DNA of 46,132 bases, taken from Clostridia bacterium. Its GTDB lineage: Bacteria; Bacillota; Clostridia; TANB77; CAG-508. Positions 32,170-39,928 of this stretch are shown one piece after another. Location: contig CAADUZ010000049.1 of assembly GCA_900752335.1 (NCBI GenBank), positions 1 through 46,132 on the forward strand. The letters run 5' to 3'. How positions within the stretch are numbered: position 1 is the stretch's first letter; every line of letters starts with the position of its first letter. The notes beneath the pieces were generated by a model. The model worked only from the letters and a program-made list of their open reading frames with translations, searched no databases and had not been told where the DNA came from. The position numbers were made by a program, and so were the translations under genes.

Positions 32170-32928
32170 ATGCAAAATATTTTAACATTAGAAACAAATA
32201 AATATAAAGTAAAACTAGAGAACTTTGAAGGTCCGCTAGATTTACTCTGCCATTTAATAGACAAAAACAAAATGAATATTTATGACATAAATTTAGGAGA
32301 AATTACAGACCAATACATAGAATATATTAACCAAATGGAAAAAATGAATTTAGAAATTACAAGCGAATTCCTAGTAATGGCTTCAACACTTCTATATCTA
32401 AAATCAAAAAATTTACTTCCAAATCAAATAGAAGAAGAGGAAGAATTATCAGAAGAAGAAATTTTAAGAAGAATAATAGAATACAAAAAATATAAGGAGA
32501 TAACAAAATCACTACGAGAAATGTATGAAAATGGCGGAAGAAATATTTTTAAACTACCAGAAGAAATAGAGCTTCCAAAGCAAAAACTAGAAAAAGAATA
32601 TCAAAAAGAAACAATATCAGCTATGTATGCAGACATAATAGAAAGAAGTAGCACACGATTAAATAAAAATGCAAAAAACATTGAAAAAATTGCCATTACA
32701 GAAACATATACTGTAGCAGACAAAGTAAAAACAATGTTTAAAGCATTATTACATAACAAAAGCTTTGTATTCAATAAATTATTTTCAAAGCAAAAATGTT
32801 CTAATAAAGAGATAGTAACAGCATTTACAGGACTATTAGAACTTTCAAGAAGAAGTAAAGTATTAACGTCACAAGAAGAACTTTTTGGAAACATAACTGT
32901 GGAAAAAAATAATAAAAAACAAGCATAA
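32170..32928 (+). CDS. scpA: Segregation and condensation protein A
   Basis: 252 residues. Kleisin subunit of the SMC-ScpAB condensin: N-terminal YKVKLENFEGPLDLLCHLIDKNKMNIYDINLGEITDQYI block, TSEFLVMASTLLYLKSKNLLP, then an acidic middle and the winged-helix C terminus (EIVTAFTGLLELSRRSKVLTSQEELFGNI). RBS GGAGAAAT near the ATG. The partner gene scpB, often directly downstream, is missing; a toxin-antitoxin pair follows. A hairpin overlaps its stop (32922-32930 with 32943-32951). Confidence 0.93.
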   Translation: MQNILTLETNKYKVKLENFEGPLDLLCHLIDKNKMNIYDINLGEITDQYIEYINQMEKMNLEITSEFLVMASTLLYLKSKNLLPNQIEEEEELSEEEILRRIIEYKKYKEITKSLREMYENGGRNIFKLPEEIELPKQKLEKEYQKETISAMYADIIERSSTRLNKNAKNIEKIAITETYTVADKVKTMFKALLHNKSFVFNKLFSKQKCSNKEIVTAFTGLLELSRRSKVLTSQEELFGNITVEKNNKKQA

Positions 32929-33030
32929 GAGTACTTGTAAATTCTTATGCTCCATTTACTAAAATAAATATTTATAATATGGAGAAACTAATTAATTATT
33001 ACGTACTAAATAGTATGGAAAGAGAGGTGC

Positions 33031-33237
33031 ATGCCTATGGAACAAATGCAAGATATAAAAACAACAAATAATATTAATAAAAAAATATTAGTAATGAGAG
33101 CAAAAAAATCAGAAGACATTTTTTTTGACAAAGAAACTGTAAATAAACTTTTAAAATCAGAAGAAGACATAGAAAAAGGAAGAACCAAAAAAGCTTCCGA
33201 AGTTCTAGAAGAATTAAGGGAAAAGTATGGCTTTTAA
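33031..33237 (+). CDS. Antitoxin of a RelBE/ParDE-type pair
   Basis: 68 residues, charged and helical, with ILVMRAKKSEDIFFDKETVNKLL and a C-terminal GRTKKASEVLEELREKYGF that resembles the toxin-wrapping tails of RelB/Phd-type antitoxins. AGAGAGG is 5 nt upstream of ATG 33031; ATG 33037 is also possible. Its end overlaps the toxin gene by 11 nt. DNA-binding fold cannot be assigned by eye, but autoregulation would be usual. Confidence 0.75.
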   Translation: MPMEQMQDIKTTNNINKKILVMRAKKSEDIFFDKETVNKLLKSEEDIEKGRTKKASEVLEELREKYGF

Positions 33238-33547
33238 TGATAAGAATATGGAAGTAGAATTTACTGAAGAATGCGTCGAAGAAATGTTAGAAATTTACGA
33301 GTACATTTCTTATAATCTAAAAGAAAACACAGCAGCAAAGCGCTTTATTTCAAATGTAATGGATAAAATTTTAAATCTTTCAAAAACCCCAGAACTATAT
33401 ACGAAAATAGGGAAAACCGATAAGTTAAAAAGAGAATATCATAGAATTGTAATAAAAAATTATATAATATTATATACAGTTGATTATGAAAAAAACAAAA
33501 TATATGTTTCGAGAGTAATATATGGAAAAAGAAATTATTTAAATTAG
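33227..33547 (+). CDS. RelE/ParE-family toxin
   Basis: 106 residues with the family pattern EVEFTEECVEEMLEIYEYI, KIGKTDKLKREYHRIVIKNYIILYTVDYEKNKIYVSRVIYGKRNYLN. The final R-x-Y/hydrophobic strands and the YIILYTVD strand match ParE/RelE (Plasmid_stab) toxins. RelE members cut mRNA in the ribosome, ParE members poison gyrase; the sequence does not decide. Translationally coupled to the antitoxin. It lies in a row of conserved housekeeping genes. Confidence 0.85.
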   Translation: MAFNDKNMEVEFTEECVEEMLEIYEYISYNLKENTAAKRFISNVMDKILNLSKTPELYTKIGKTDKLKREYHRIVIKNYIILYTVDYEKNKIYVSRVIYGKRNYLN

Positions 33548-33591
33548 TAATAACATGTTTAAAAAAGTAAAATTTGGTAAAACTAGTATTA

Positions 33592-33613
33592 AATAACTTC
33601 AAGGGAGGTTATT
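33592..33613 (+). promoter_or_regulatory. Hairpin enclosing the RBS of the DUF2953 gene
   Basis: AATAAC (33592-33597) pairs with GTTATT (33608-33613) directly before the ATG, with GGGAGG (33603-33608) mostly in the loop and closing stem. The fold would limit ribosome access. Confidence 0.4.
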
Positions 33614-34234
33614 ATGGTATTAGTTTTACTTTTTTGTACTGTTTTAATAATAGTTATTTCTATCTTCTTTGTAATAATATTTTCTACATTAAAAATAGAA
33701 ATAAAAAATTTTAAAATATCAAATTTAGAGAAAAGCAAAGAAAATACATTCATATACGAAGTTACAATATCATTAGAAATATTAAATAAACTAAAATATT
33801 TTTCTTTAAATTTAAACGCAAAGAAAATTAGAAAAATAACGCTAAAGATGCATTTAGATAAAACAAAATTAAAAGAATTAGAAAGAGAAATAAGCCTATC
33901 TGACATTAAAGAAACTGCAAACATAAAACCTAAAATATCATATATGGACTTGCAACTAAAACTAGGAATAGAGGATATTTTAGCTACAACATATGCTGTA
34001 CCAATTATTTCTACTTTAATTTCAATTTTATTACCACTACTCGTAGAAAAAGAAAATTTAAAAAATATTAAATACGAAATAAAACCAATGTATAATATGG
34101 GAAATATGTATGATATTAATCTTGACATTGGTATAAAGGTTAAAATTCTAAAAGTATTAAATACGGCATATAGGATATATAAATCCAGAAAGAAAATGTA
34201 TAAATTAAGTAAAATTGGTACATATTATCAATAA
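33614..34234 (+). CDS. DUF2953 membrane-associated protein (YtfI-like)
   Basis: 206 residues: N-terminal membrane helix (about 2-25), then a soluble region and a second hydrophobic segment near 127-143 (VPIISTLISILLPLLV). The IKPMYNMGNMYDINLDIGIKVKILKVLNTAYRIYKSRK block is typical of DUF2953, which is usually next to ytfJ in Bacillus and Clostridia. Function unknown, probably linked to sporulation because of that pairing. Confidence 0.8.
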   Translation: MVLVLLFCTVLIIVISIFFVIIFSTLKIEIKNFKISNLEKSKENTFIYEVTISLEILNKLKYFSLNLNAKKIRKITLKMHLDKTKLKELEREISLSDIKETANIKPKISYMDLQLKLGIEDILATTYAVPIISTLISILLPLLVEKENLKNIKYEIKPMYNMGNMYDINLDIGIKVKILKVLNTAYRIYKSRKKMYKLSKIGTYYQ

Positions 34235-34259
34235 ATAAAAATAAAGGAGAGTTGATAAA

Positions 34260-34904
34260 ATGAGTGAACACCCAATAGAAGGACTTATGCTTACAGCCAT
34301 GAATAGTATACAAGACATGGTAGACGTAAATACTATTATAGGAGAACCAATAGAAACAAGTAATAATATGGTAATAATACCAATTTCAAAAGTGGGTTTT
34401 GGATTTGCAGCAGGTGGAAGTGAGTTTAAAGGAGAAACTTTAGATGAGTATACTAAAAAAGAGAAAGAAGAGCAAGTACAATACAGGTTACCATTTGGTG
34501 GAGGTTCTGGTGCAGGGGTTAGCATATCGCCAGTTGCATTTTTAGTAGTAAGCCCTAATAATGTTAAACTATTACCAGTAAGCCACTCTTCAGCAATAGA
34601 TAGACTAATAGATTATGTGCCAGATTTAATGGAAAAGGTAAATTGTTATTTAAACAAAACAATGCAAAACAAAAAGGAAGAAAAGAAAGAAGAAGCAAAA
34701 AGATTAGATAAAGAACATAAAGAAGCAAAAGAAACATTGGAAAATTTGACTGAAACGATACAAAATGCAAGTAGAATTAGACCAAAAAGAAATAGAATAA
34801 ACAGAGAGCATGTAAATGGTACAGTACCTCCAGTTGTTCCAGTAGATTACGAATATGATTATACAGAGGAAAATAAGGAAGATTATCCGGAAGACGAAGA
34901 ATAA
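34260..34904 (+). CDS. ytfJ: YtfJ/GerW sporulation protein
   Basis: 214 residues. Conserved core MSEHPIEGLMLTAMNSIQDMVDVNTIIGEPI, VGFGFAAGGSEF, LPFGGGSGAGVSISPVAFLVV and VKLLPV match GerW (YtfJ), a spore germination/inner-coat protein. The last 90 residues (KKEEKKEEAKRLDKEHKEAKE and an acidic end) form a charged helix longer than in Bacillus. RBS AAAGGAGAG. 25 nt behind the DUF2953 gene, so one operon. Confidence 0.9.
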   Translation: MSEHPIEGLMLTAMNSIQDMVDVNTIIGEPIETSNNMVIIPISKVGFGFAAGGSEFKGETLDEYTKKEKEEQVQYRLPFGGGSGAGVSISPVAFLVVSPNNVKLLPVSHSSAIDRLIDYVPDLMEKVNCYLNKTMQNKKEEKKEEAKRLDKEHKEAKETLENLTETIQNASRIRPKRNRINREHVNGTVPPVVPVDYEYDYTEENKEDYPEDEE

Positions 34905-34917
34905 TTTATAGGAAGAG

Positions 34918-34962
34918 AACCTAGAATTTGTTTTAAATTTAGAGCAAATTACAGGTTTTTTC
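34918..34962 (+). terminator. Terminator after ytfJ
   Basis: AACCT (34918-34922) with AGGTT (34953-34957) and ATTTG/CAAAT inside, then six T. Confidence 0.7.
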
Positions 34963-34974
34963 TTTTATAAAAAT

Positions 34975-35033
34975 ATGTGACATTTTAAAGAAAAATGTCA
35001 CATAAATGTAAAGAAAACGTAAAGAAAATGTAA
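34975..35033 (+). promoter_or_regulatory. Hairpin and 11-bp-phased direct repeats
   Basis: ATGTGACATTTT (34975-34986) pairs perfectly with 34992-35003. It is followed by three direct repeats with an 11-bp period: TGTAAAG at 35007, CGTAAAG at 35018 and TGTAAT at 35029. Read on the other strand they are TTTACA-like units 11 bp apart, the layout of PhoP-type response-regulator boxes. They lie about 80 bp upstream of the promoter of the surface-protein gene. Confidence 0.45.
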
Positions 35034-35111
35034 TATAACACGTAGTTGCTACGCCTGTAGTATTATGCAAGAATTAATAAGTAAAAACAAAATACTGCTA
35101 TTAATTTAGTG

Positions 35112-35193
35112 TTGACTAAAAATAGGGGCAATGATAAAATGAACATGATTTTGAAGATAGCTATTCTACGGCTAAATTTAGAATTCAAAATCA
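35112..35193 (+). promoter_or_regulatory. Promoter and structured leader of the surface-protein gene
   Basis: TTGACT (35112-35117), 17-bp spacer, TAAAAT with extended TGA (35132-35140). The leader then folds: TGATTTTGAA (35146-35155) pairs with TTCAAAATCA (35184-35193), enclosing TAGC/GCTA (35158, 35171). The stem may stabilise an abundant mRNA; no known riboswitch was recognised. Confidence 0.6.
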
Positions 35194-35219
35194 AATATAT
35201 ATAAAAGGAGAAGAAGATT

Positions 35220-36515
35220 ATGAAAAAATTATTTAAACTAACACTATGTGTTATCGTTGCATTAGCATTATCTATTGCTCTATTTAATATTAATGTAAAT
35301 GCAGCAACTTATGACTATGACAGCTTCACAGATGGAAGCGGTTATGGTACAAAGACAAAAGTAAGTGAAAACGTTACTAACTTAAAAGGACAATATGATT
35401 CAGGAATGGGAATGTATGTAGGACCATTCAGCAAAGCAAGTACAGCTAAACTTGCAGATGGAATTTCAGAAGAAGCCTACATAGAAGTAGACATGGATAA
35501 AATAGCTACAGGAGAATTCTTCGACGTTTCATTAGCATTAAAAAATGCAAGTGACGAATATGTTTCAGAAGCTGTAGTAGCTTCACAAAAAACTGCTGAA
35601 GATGAAGTTACAGTACATACAGGATGGGCACCAGAATTCGAAGTAGTTCTTGATAAAACAGGTATTTATACATATCAATGGAATATGTTCGTAGAAGAAG
35701 ATACACCATATGTAAACTTTACAATATTAAGTGGTGATACAGTATTAGGTACAACAGGAAATGTTGATATGGATACTATCCAAGGACCAGATGATAAAAC
35801 ACCAATATTAGAGCAAGAAGACGTATCTGTAAAATATTTGTGGTTCTGCAGCCTTAATGTAGCAGAAGGAATAAATGTTTATGCAACATTACCAGGAACA
35901 ACTATTGACGTTATTCAAGATGAAGAAGCTTTAGTTGTTGCTGAAAATCCAGAAGAAGCATTAACAAGCTCTTTAGAAAATAACGGAATAGTTTTAAACC
36001 CAGCTGACAAAGTTGAAATAACTGTAAAAGTTGCAGAATTAGCTGAAGAAGAAAACAGTGAAATGGTAGCAGCAGTAAATGAAAAGGTAGAAGGTGCTAG
36101 CCTAGCAGGATTATATGATATTACAATACCAGTAACAATAAATGGAGAAGCTGCTGGTGAATTATCAGAATTAGCAAAACCTATAACATTAAAACTTGCT
36201 ATACCAGAGGGATTACCAGAAGTAGCTGAAGGTTTAGAAAGAGTATACTATGTAGTAAGAAAACATAATGGAGAAGTAGAAGTTCTAAATACAACTGTAA
36301 ATGAAGATAACACAATATCTTTTGAAACAGATGCATTCTCTACTTACGCATTAGCATATGTAGACCAAGAACCAGCTGCAGAAGAACCAGTTGTTGATGG
36401 TGAAAAAGACGAAACACCAAAAACAGGTATAATAGCTAATGTTGAAATAGCTGTAGCAGTAGTATTAGTTGCAGCAGTAGCATTAGTAGTTGTAAATAAA
36501 AACAAGAACAAATAA
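35220..36515 (+). CDS. Secreted surface protein with TPKTG sortase-type signal
   Basis: 431 residues. Signal peptide (KLFKLTLCVIVALALSIALFNINVNA, cut after residue ~28), a beta-rich acidic body, a region VKVAELAEEENSE...LKLAIPEGLPEVAEGLERVYYVVRKHNGEVEVL and DAFSTYALAYVD that recurs in clostridial wall proteins, and the C-terminal anchor: TPKTG, hydrophobic stretch IANVEIAVAVVLVAAVALVVV and KNKNK. TPKTG departs from LPxTG only at the first residue. Codons such as GTT, GCT and GGT are more frequent than in neighbours, and the promoter and leader are strong, so it may be highly expressed. No sortase gene in the window. Confidence 0.82.
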   Translation: MKKLFKLTLCVIVALALSIALFNINVNAATYDYDSFTDGSGYGTKTKVSENVTNLKGQYDSGMGMYVGPFSKASTAKLADGISEEAYIEVDMDKIATGEFFDVSLALKNASDEYVSEAVVASQKTAEDEVTVHTGWAPEFEVVLDKTGIYTYQWNMFVEEDTPYVNFTILSGDTVLGTTGNVDMDTIQGPDDKTPILEQEDVSVKYLWFCSLNVAEGINVYATLPGTTIDVIQDEEALVVAENPEEALTSSLENNGIVLNPADKVEITVKVAELAEEENSEMVAAVNEKVEGASLAGLYDITIPVTINGEAAGELSELAKPITLKLAIPEGLPEVAEGLERVYYVVRKHNGEVEVLNTTVNEDNTISFETDAFSTYALAYVDQEPAAEEPVVDGEKDETPKTGIIANVEIAVAVVLVAAVALVVVNKNKNK

Positions 36516-36545
36516 TTAAATAAATAAAACAACACCAAACTGAAA

Positions 36546-36598
36546 TGGAACAAAGGGACACACCTTTTGTTCCATTTTTGAAACATGGGGACAGACAT
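36546..36598 (+). repeat. Dispersed hairpin repeat, copy 2
   Basis: TGGAACAAAGGGACACACC followed by TTTTGTTCCA and GAAACATGGGGACAGACAT, about 30 nt after the surface-protein stop. Same unit as 14104 and 44288. Confidence 0.75.
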
Positions 36599-36693
36599 TA
36601 GAAAAATTTGTATAAAATCTATACTTTTAAATTTTTTTGTAATATAATATGTATGTTGAAAGGATAATAATTTAATTGAAAGTGGGGATGAAA

Positions 36694-37839
36694 GTGAAAA
36701 AGAAAATTTTAACTTTATTTAGTGCATTACTTTTAATAGTTATGCTATTTACACTAACGGGCTGTGGAGAGAATAAGGAAAATATAAACCAAGAGGAGCA
36801 AGGAGAAAACGTAGTACAAGAAGTGGCAGATACTGTAAAGCTAAATGATGAACTAAATGAAGTGTGTGGATTTGCACAAGAAATACAAGGAAATCAATAC
36901 AAAATTGTAGCACTAAAAACGGAAGGCGAACCAATAGACATAACTAAACTTGGTAGCACAATGTATGAAACATTGGATTATTCTAGCGGAAAAATATATT
37001 TACAAAAAGAGAATAGCTTTTATGCAATAGATTTAACTAAAGGAAACGGAAGTTATACGGTAGAAAAAGTATTTACATATGATATGAAATATACTTCATA
37101 TTACAAACAAATGGGAGTATATGATGGAAAAATATATTTTAAAGAATATCAGGGACCATTATACGCATATGATATAGCTACAGGAAAAACTGAAACTATA
37201 ATAGATACAGAAGAAATCGTCCATTTCTATGTAAATAAAGTAAATGGAAAAATATACTATGTAGAAAGAAATCCGGGTTGCAATTTTAAAGAATATGATA
37301 TAGCAACTAAAGAAATAAAAGAAATCGATAGTGCATCAAACGAAATGATAGGTAGCAGACAATACTATTATAATATTGGGTTGCTTTCAGGAAATGCAGA
37401 GGACATTATATATAATAAGGAAGAAAAAATAGATGGCGTAAGAGATACAAACTATTATCTATATAATATAGCATCAGGCAAAAAAACAAAGCTAGACAGC
37501 ACATTTATGGGTGGAATTTATACAGATGGAAAACTATACTATGAAGTAACTAGTGGCGGAGATATGATGTATCCAAACTATGTTTTGAAAGTTAATTCAA
37601 ACGGAACAGACACTGTAGTTATGGAAGAACAAGAAAATGATTTTATAGACTTCTATGATTTAGGAAATGGTAAAGTTCAAGCTGTAATGAATTGGGGACA
37701 AGACATTACAACTGCAGGAGAACAGGCATATGTAATAGATAAAGAAACACTTGCAGTAGAAAAAGCAAACCATAGATATGATTTAGTATATTTAATTCAA
37801 GAACCAGATAAGAAAGTATTAAATATAGAGCAAAAATAG
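36694..37839 (+). CDS. Lipoprotein with beta-propeller-like repeats (DUF5050-like)
   Basis: About 381 residues. Lipoprotein signal VKKKILTLFSALLLIVMLFTLTGC. Body has recurring short strands of the kind SGKIYLQKENSFYAIDLTKG, DGKIYFKEYQGPLYAYDIATGK, NGKIYYVERNPGCNFKEYDIATK and DGKLYYEV, each with xGKIYY and a D-(I/L)-(A/T)-x-G-K turn, suggesting a beta-propeller. GTG 36694 is the likely start because GGGG lies 6 nt upstream; in-frame ATG 36688 and TTG 36676 are alternatives. Anchored at the outer membrane face; ligand unknown. Confidence 0.75.
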   Translation: MKKKILTLFSALLLIVMLFTLTGCGENKENINQEEQGENVVQEVADTVKLNDELNEVCGFAQEIQGNQYKIVALKTEGEPIDITKLGSTMYETLDYSSGKIYLQKENSFYAIDLTKGNGSYTVEKVFTYDMKYTSYYKQMGVYDGKIYFKEYQGPLYAYDIATGKTETIIDTEEIVHFYVNKVNGKIYYVERNPGCNFKEYDIATKEIKEIDSASNEMIGSRQYYYNIGLLSGNAEDIIYNKEEKIDGVRDTNYYLYNIASGKKTKLDSTFMGGIYTDGKLYYEVTSGGDMMYPNYVLKVNSNGTDTVVMEEQENDFIDFYDLGNGKVQAVMNWGQDITTAGEQAYVIDKETLAVEKANHRYDLVYLIQEPDKKVLNIEQK

Positions 37840-37902
37840 TTACACAATTTGACGAGGAAGGCGATTTATAATAATCAATATAAAAAATGAGGAGGATTTA
37901 TA

Positions 37903-38838
37903 ATGAAAAATAAAATTTTAGCTATAAGTATTGTAGTAATTTTAATTATTGGGTTACTAACATTAGCAGGCTGTGGCAGTACAGAAAATAATAACAATAT
38001 GCAAAATACAGAAAGTGCAACCGAAAATCAAAAAATAGAAACAACAACGGGAAAAGTTACTTCTGAATATTATGGTGATTATATCAATTATGGAATAGAT
38101 CTAAACGGAGATGGAGATACAACAAACGACTGGAAAATCTTTTATAATGATGGAACATATACATATATAATTCCAAGTAACAGTATCTTATTAAACAAAG
38201 TACCAGATATTTCTGGATTACAAAAATTATCAGATAATTCAAACTATTTAGCATATTTTGAACATTTATACTTAACAGGAGAAATGCAAGAACTACAAGG
38301 AAATTCTCAAGAAAGATTTATGCTAGGAGATTATAAATTAGAAGCTAATAAGGAAAGCTCAAAGGCAGTATCTATATTATTAAATACAGAAAATTGGACA
38401 GCATTTGTAAATGAATATGCTGATTATGCGATAGGTGGGCCTACATTACAAATGTGGGTAGCAAGTTGGAATGAAAAATATAATGACAATATTGAAATAA
38501 GAGTAGCAGAAAATGGATATGAGGTAAAATTAGATGGAACAGCTAACTGGTCTGCTGCAATAGATATGAAAAATAAAGAAGGATATACAAACGAATTATA
38601 CTTTCCTAAGTTTACAGATGCGTTAGGAAATACAAGATGCAATTATTGGTTATCAAGCCAAGGACAACAAGCAGGTTCTGCATTACCAACTGCAGATATA
38701 TACCAAATTACTGACGGAGAAGGACAGTCAATTTATGCAACATACTCTGGAGTGGGCGGAGGCTTTAGACCTGTAGTATCGCTTAAAGCTAACCAAAATC
38801 TAGTAAAAGAAAATGGCGTATGGAATATAGTTAAATAA
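37903..38838 (+). CDS. Lipoprotein with DUF6273-like domain
   Basis: 311 residues. Signal MKNKILAISIVVILIIGLLTLAGC, N/E/T-rich tether, then YGIDLNGDGDTTNDWKIFYNDGTYTYII and a C-terminal block NYWLSSQGQQAG...GVGGGFRPVVSLKANQ. The YWLSS...GFRPVVSL pattern is the end of the DUF6273/C-type-lectin-like domain found in many clostridial surface proteins; the prepilin-like protein at 23685 ends similarly. RBS GAGGAGG 8 nt upstream. Middle gene of a run of lipoproteins. Confidence 0.78.
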   Translation: MKNKILAISIVVILIIGLLTLAGCGSTENNNNMQNTESATENQKIETTTGKVTSEYYGDYINYGIDLNGDGDTTNDWKIFYNDGTYTYIIPSNSILLNKVPDISGLQKLSDNSNYLAYFEHLYLTGEMQELQGNSQERFMLGDYKLEANKESSKAVSILLNTENWTAFVNEYADYAIGGPTLQMWVASWNEKYNDNIEIRVAENGYEVKLDGTANWSAAIDMKNKEGYTNELYFPKFTDALGNTRCNYWLSSQGQQAGSALPTADIYQITDGEGQSIYATYSGVGGGFRPVVSLKANQNLVKENGVWNIVK

Positions 38839-38852
38839 AGGGGAGTTAAATT

Positions 38853-39668
38853 TTGAAAAATAAAATTTTAGCAATAATAATATTTGTTGGTATACTATTA
38901 GCAGTTAATATAACACTAACTGGCTGCGGAAATAGCAATGAGAAAACGGAAGAAGAAACAACGAAAAATAATATAATAAATGAAGTTAATGTTGAGGAAA
39001 TATATTTCCAAGTTTTAGATGAGCAAAGAAGTTACATAACAAAGGACGGAAGCGAAGAATATATATCAGATTATGCAAAAGAATTAATATCTGATGGAAA
39101 TATAGCTATAAGCTATGCAATATTAAATATGGACATAGACAGCCAAAATGATAAAGAAATGGTAGTATTACTTGAAAGTAGTGGAGATGGCAAATATCTA
39201 ATATTAAATTATGAAGATGATGGATTAGTATATGGGTTTAAGAAAGAATATAGAGAAATGCTTAACTTAAAAACAGATGGAACATATAAAATATCAGGTG
39301 GTGCCGCAGATACCAAAATAATAAAAAGCACATTTAATAAAAATCAAATTTTTGACAATATAGTGGCAGGAGTTGAAAATGGCGAATATACATTTAATAA
39401 TAATTCACTAAATAGCGAAGAGGATTTCGAAAAATGTATGAAAGAGTTTGATTCAAAAGAACCTGTGAAATTTACTCTATATAAAGAAATATCTGTAGAA
39501 GATGATACAAGTTCTAATAATAATCAAACTGATAATACTAATGTAAACAGTAGTGAAATAACCGAAGATATAGAAGGAACTTTTAGAGTAAATTTTAGTG
39601 AAGATATAGAACGAGAAATGCGGAAATTGTATGACTTTAAAATTGGAAAATGGAAAAGCAACATTTGA
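38853..39668 (+). CDS. Lipoprotein, N-terminal part before a +1 shift
   Basis: Starts with TTG at 38853 (GGGGAG 9 nt upstream). Signal KNKILAIIIFVGILLAVNITLTGC, almost identical at its start to the gene just upstream, suggesting duplication. A first domain follows (INEVNVEEIYFQVLDEQRSYI...YLILNYEDDGLVYGFKKEYREM), an N/T/S linker, then EGTFRVNFSEDIEREM and an abrupt change to RKLYDFKIGKWKSNI and stop. The expected continuation is in the +1 frame from 39622 (GNCMTLKLENGKATFENTYF), so the true product likely ends at 39873, about 340 residues. The in-frame codon at the switch is CGG (39621-39623). Confidence 0.75.
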   Translation: MKNKILAIIIFVGILLAVNITLTGCGNSNEKTEEETTKNNIINEVNVEEIYFQVLDEQRSYITKDGSEEYISDYAKELISDGNIAISYAILNMDIDSQNDKEMVVLLESSGDGKYLILNYEDDGLVYGFKKEYREMLNLKTDGTYKISGGAADTKIIKSTFNKNQIFDNIVAGVENGEYTFNNNSLNSEEDFEKCMKEFDSKEPVKFTLYKEISVEDDTSSNNNQTDNTNVNSSEITEDIEGTFRVNFSEDIEREMRKLYDFKIGKWKSNI

Positions 39669-39873
39669 AAATACATACTTTGCACAAGTAAAAACTGGAA
39701 CATATACTATATCAGATAACACAATTACAGTAAGCTATACATATGAAAAAGGGTTTGACGAAGGTGCGGATGAGGATTATGAAAGAAAAACAAATGAAAC
39801 AGAAACATATACAATACAAGACGAAAAAAGTATAATACAACAAAGTTCAGGATATACATTTAATAAAGAGTAA
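39622..39873 (+). CDS. C-terminal part of the lipoprotein at 38853
   Basis: +1-frame continuation, beta-rich lipocalin-like module: MTLKLENGKATFENTYF, AQVKTGTYTISDNTITVSYTYEKG, ETYTIQDEKSIIQQSSGYTFNK. The G-T-Y-x-(I/V)-x-D-N-x-(I/L) strand pattern follows naturally on GTFRVNF in the zero frame, which supports one gene. An ATG at 39631 exists but has no RBS and would split the module. Confidence 0.65.
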   Translation, partial: GNCMTLKLENGKATFENTYFAQVKTGTYTISDNTITVSYTYEKGFDEGADEDYERKTNETETYTIQDEKSIIQQSSGYTFNKE

Positions 39874-39880
39874 TATTAAC

Positions 39881-39925
39881 AATACCTCTAAAATATAATT
39901 GTAATAATATATATTTGGAGGTATT
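39881..39925 (+). promoter_or_regulatory. Hairpin terminator that also encloses the dacF RBS
   Basis: AATACCTC (39881-39888) pairs with GAGGTATT (39918-39925), and the stem extends inward with AAA/TTT and AT pairs. TTTTT follows. GGAGG (39917-39921), the RBS of the next gene, lies in the 3' arm, so mRNA reading through would have its RBS masked. Confidence 0.65.
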
Positions 39926-39928
39926 TTT

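Noticed and set aside
36749..36934. Minus-strand frames across the lipoprotein genes
   Set aside because: Antisense shadows without RBS or recognisable domains.
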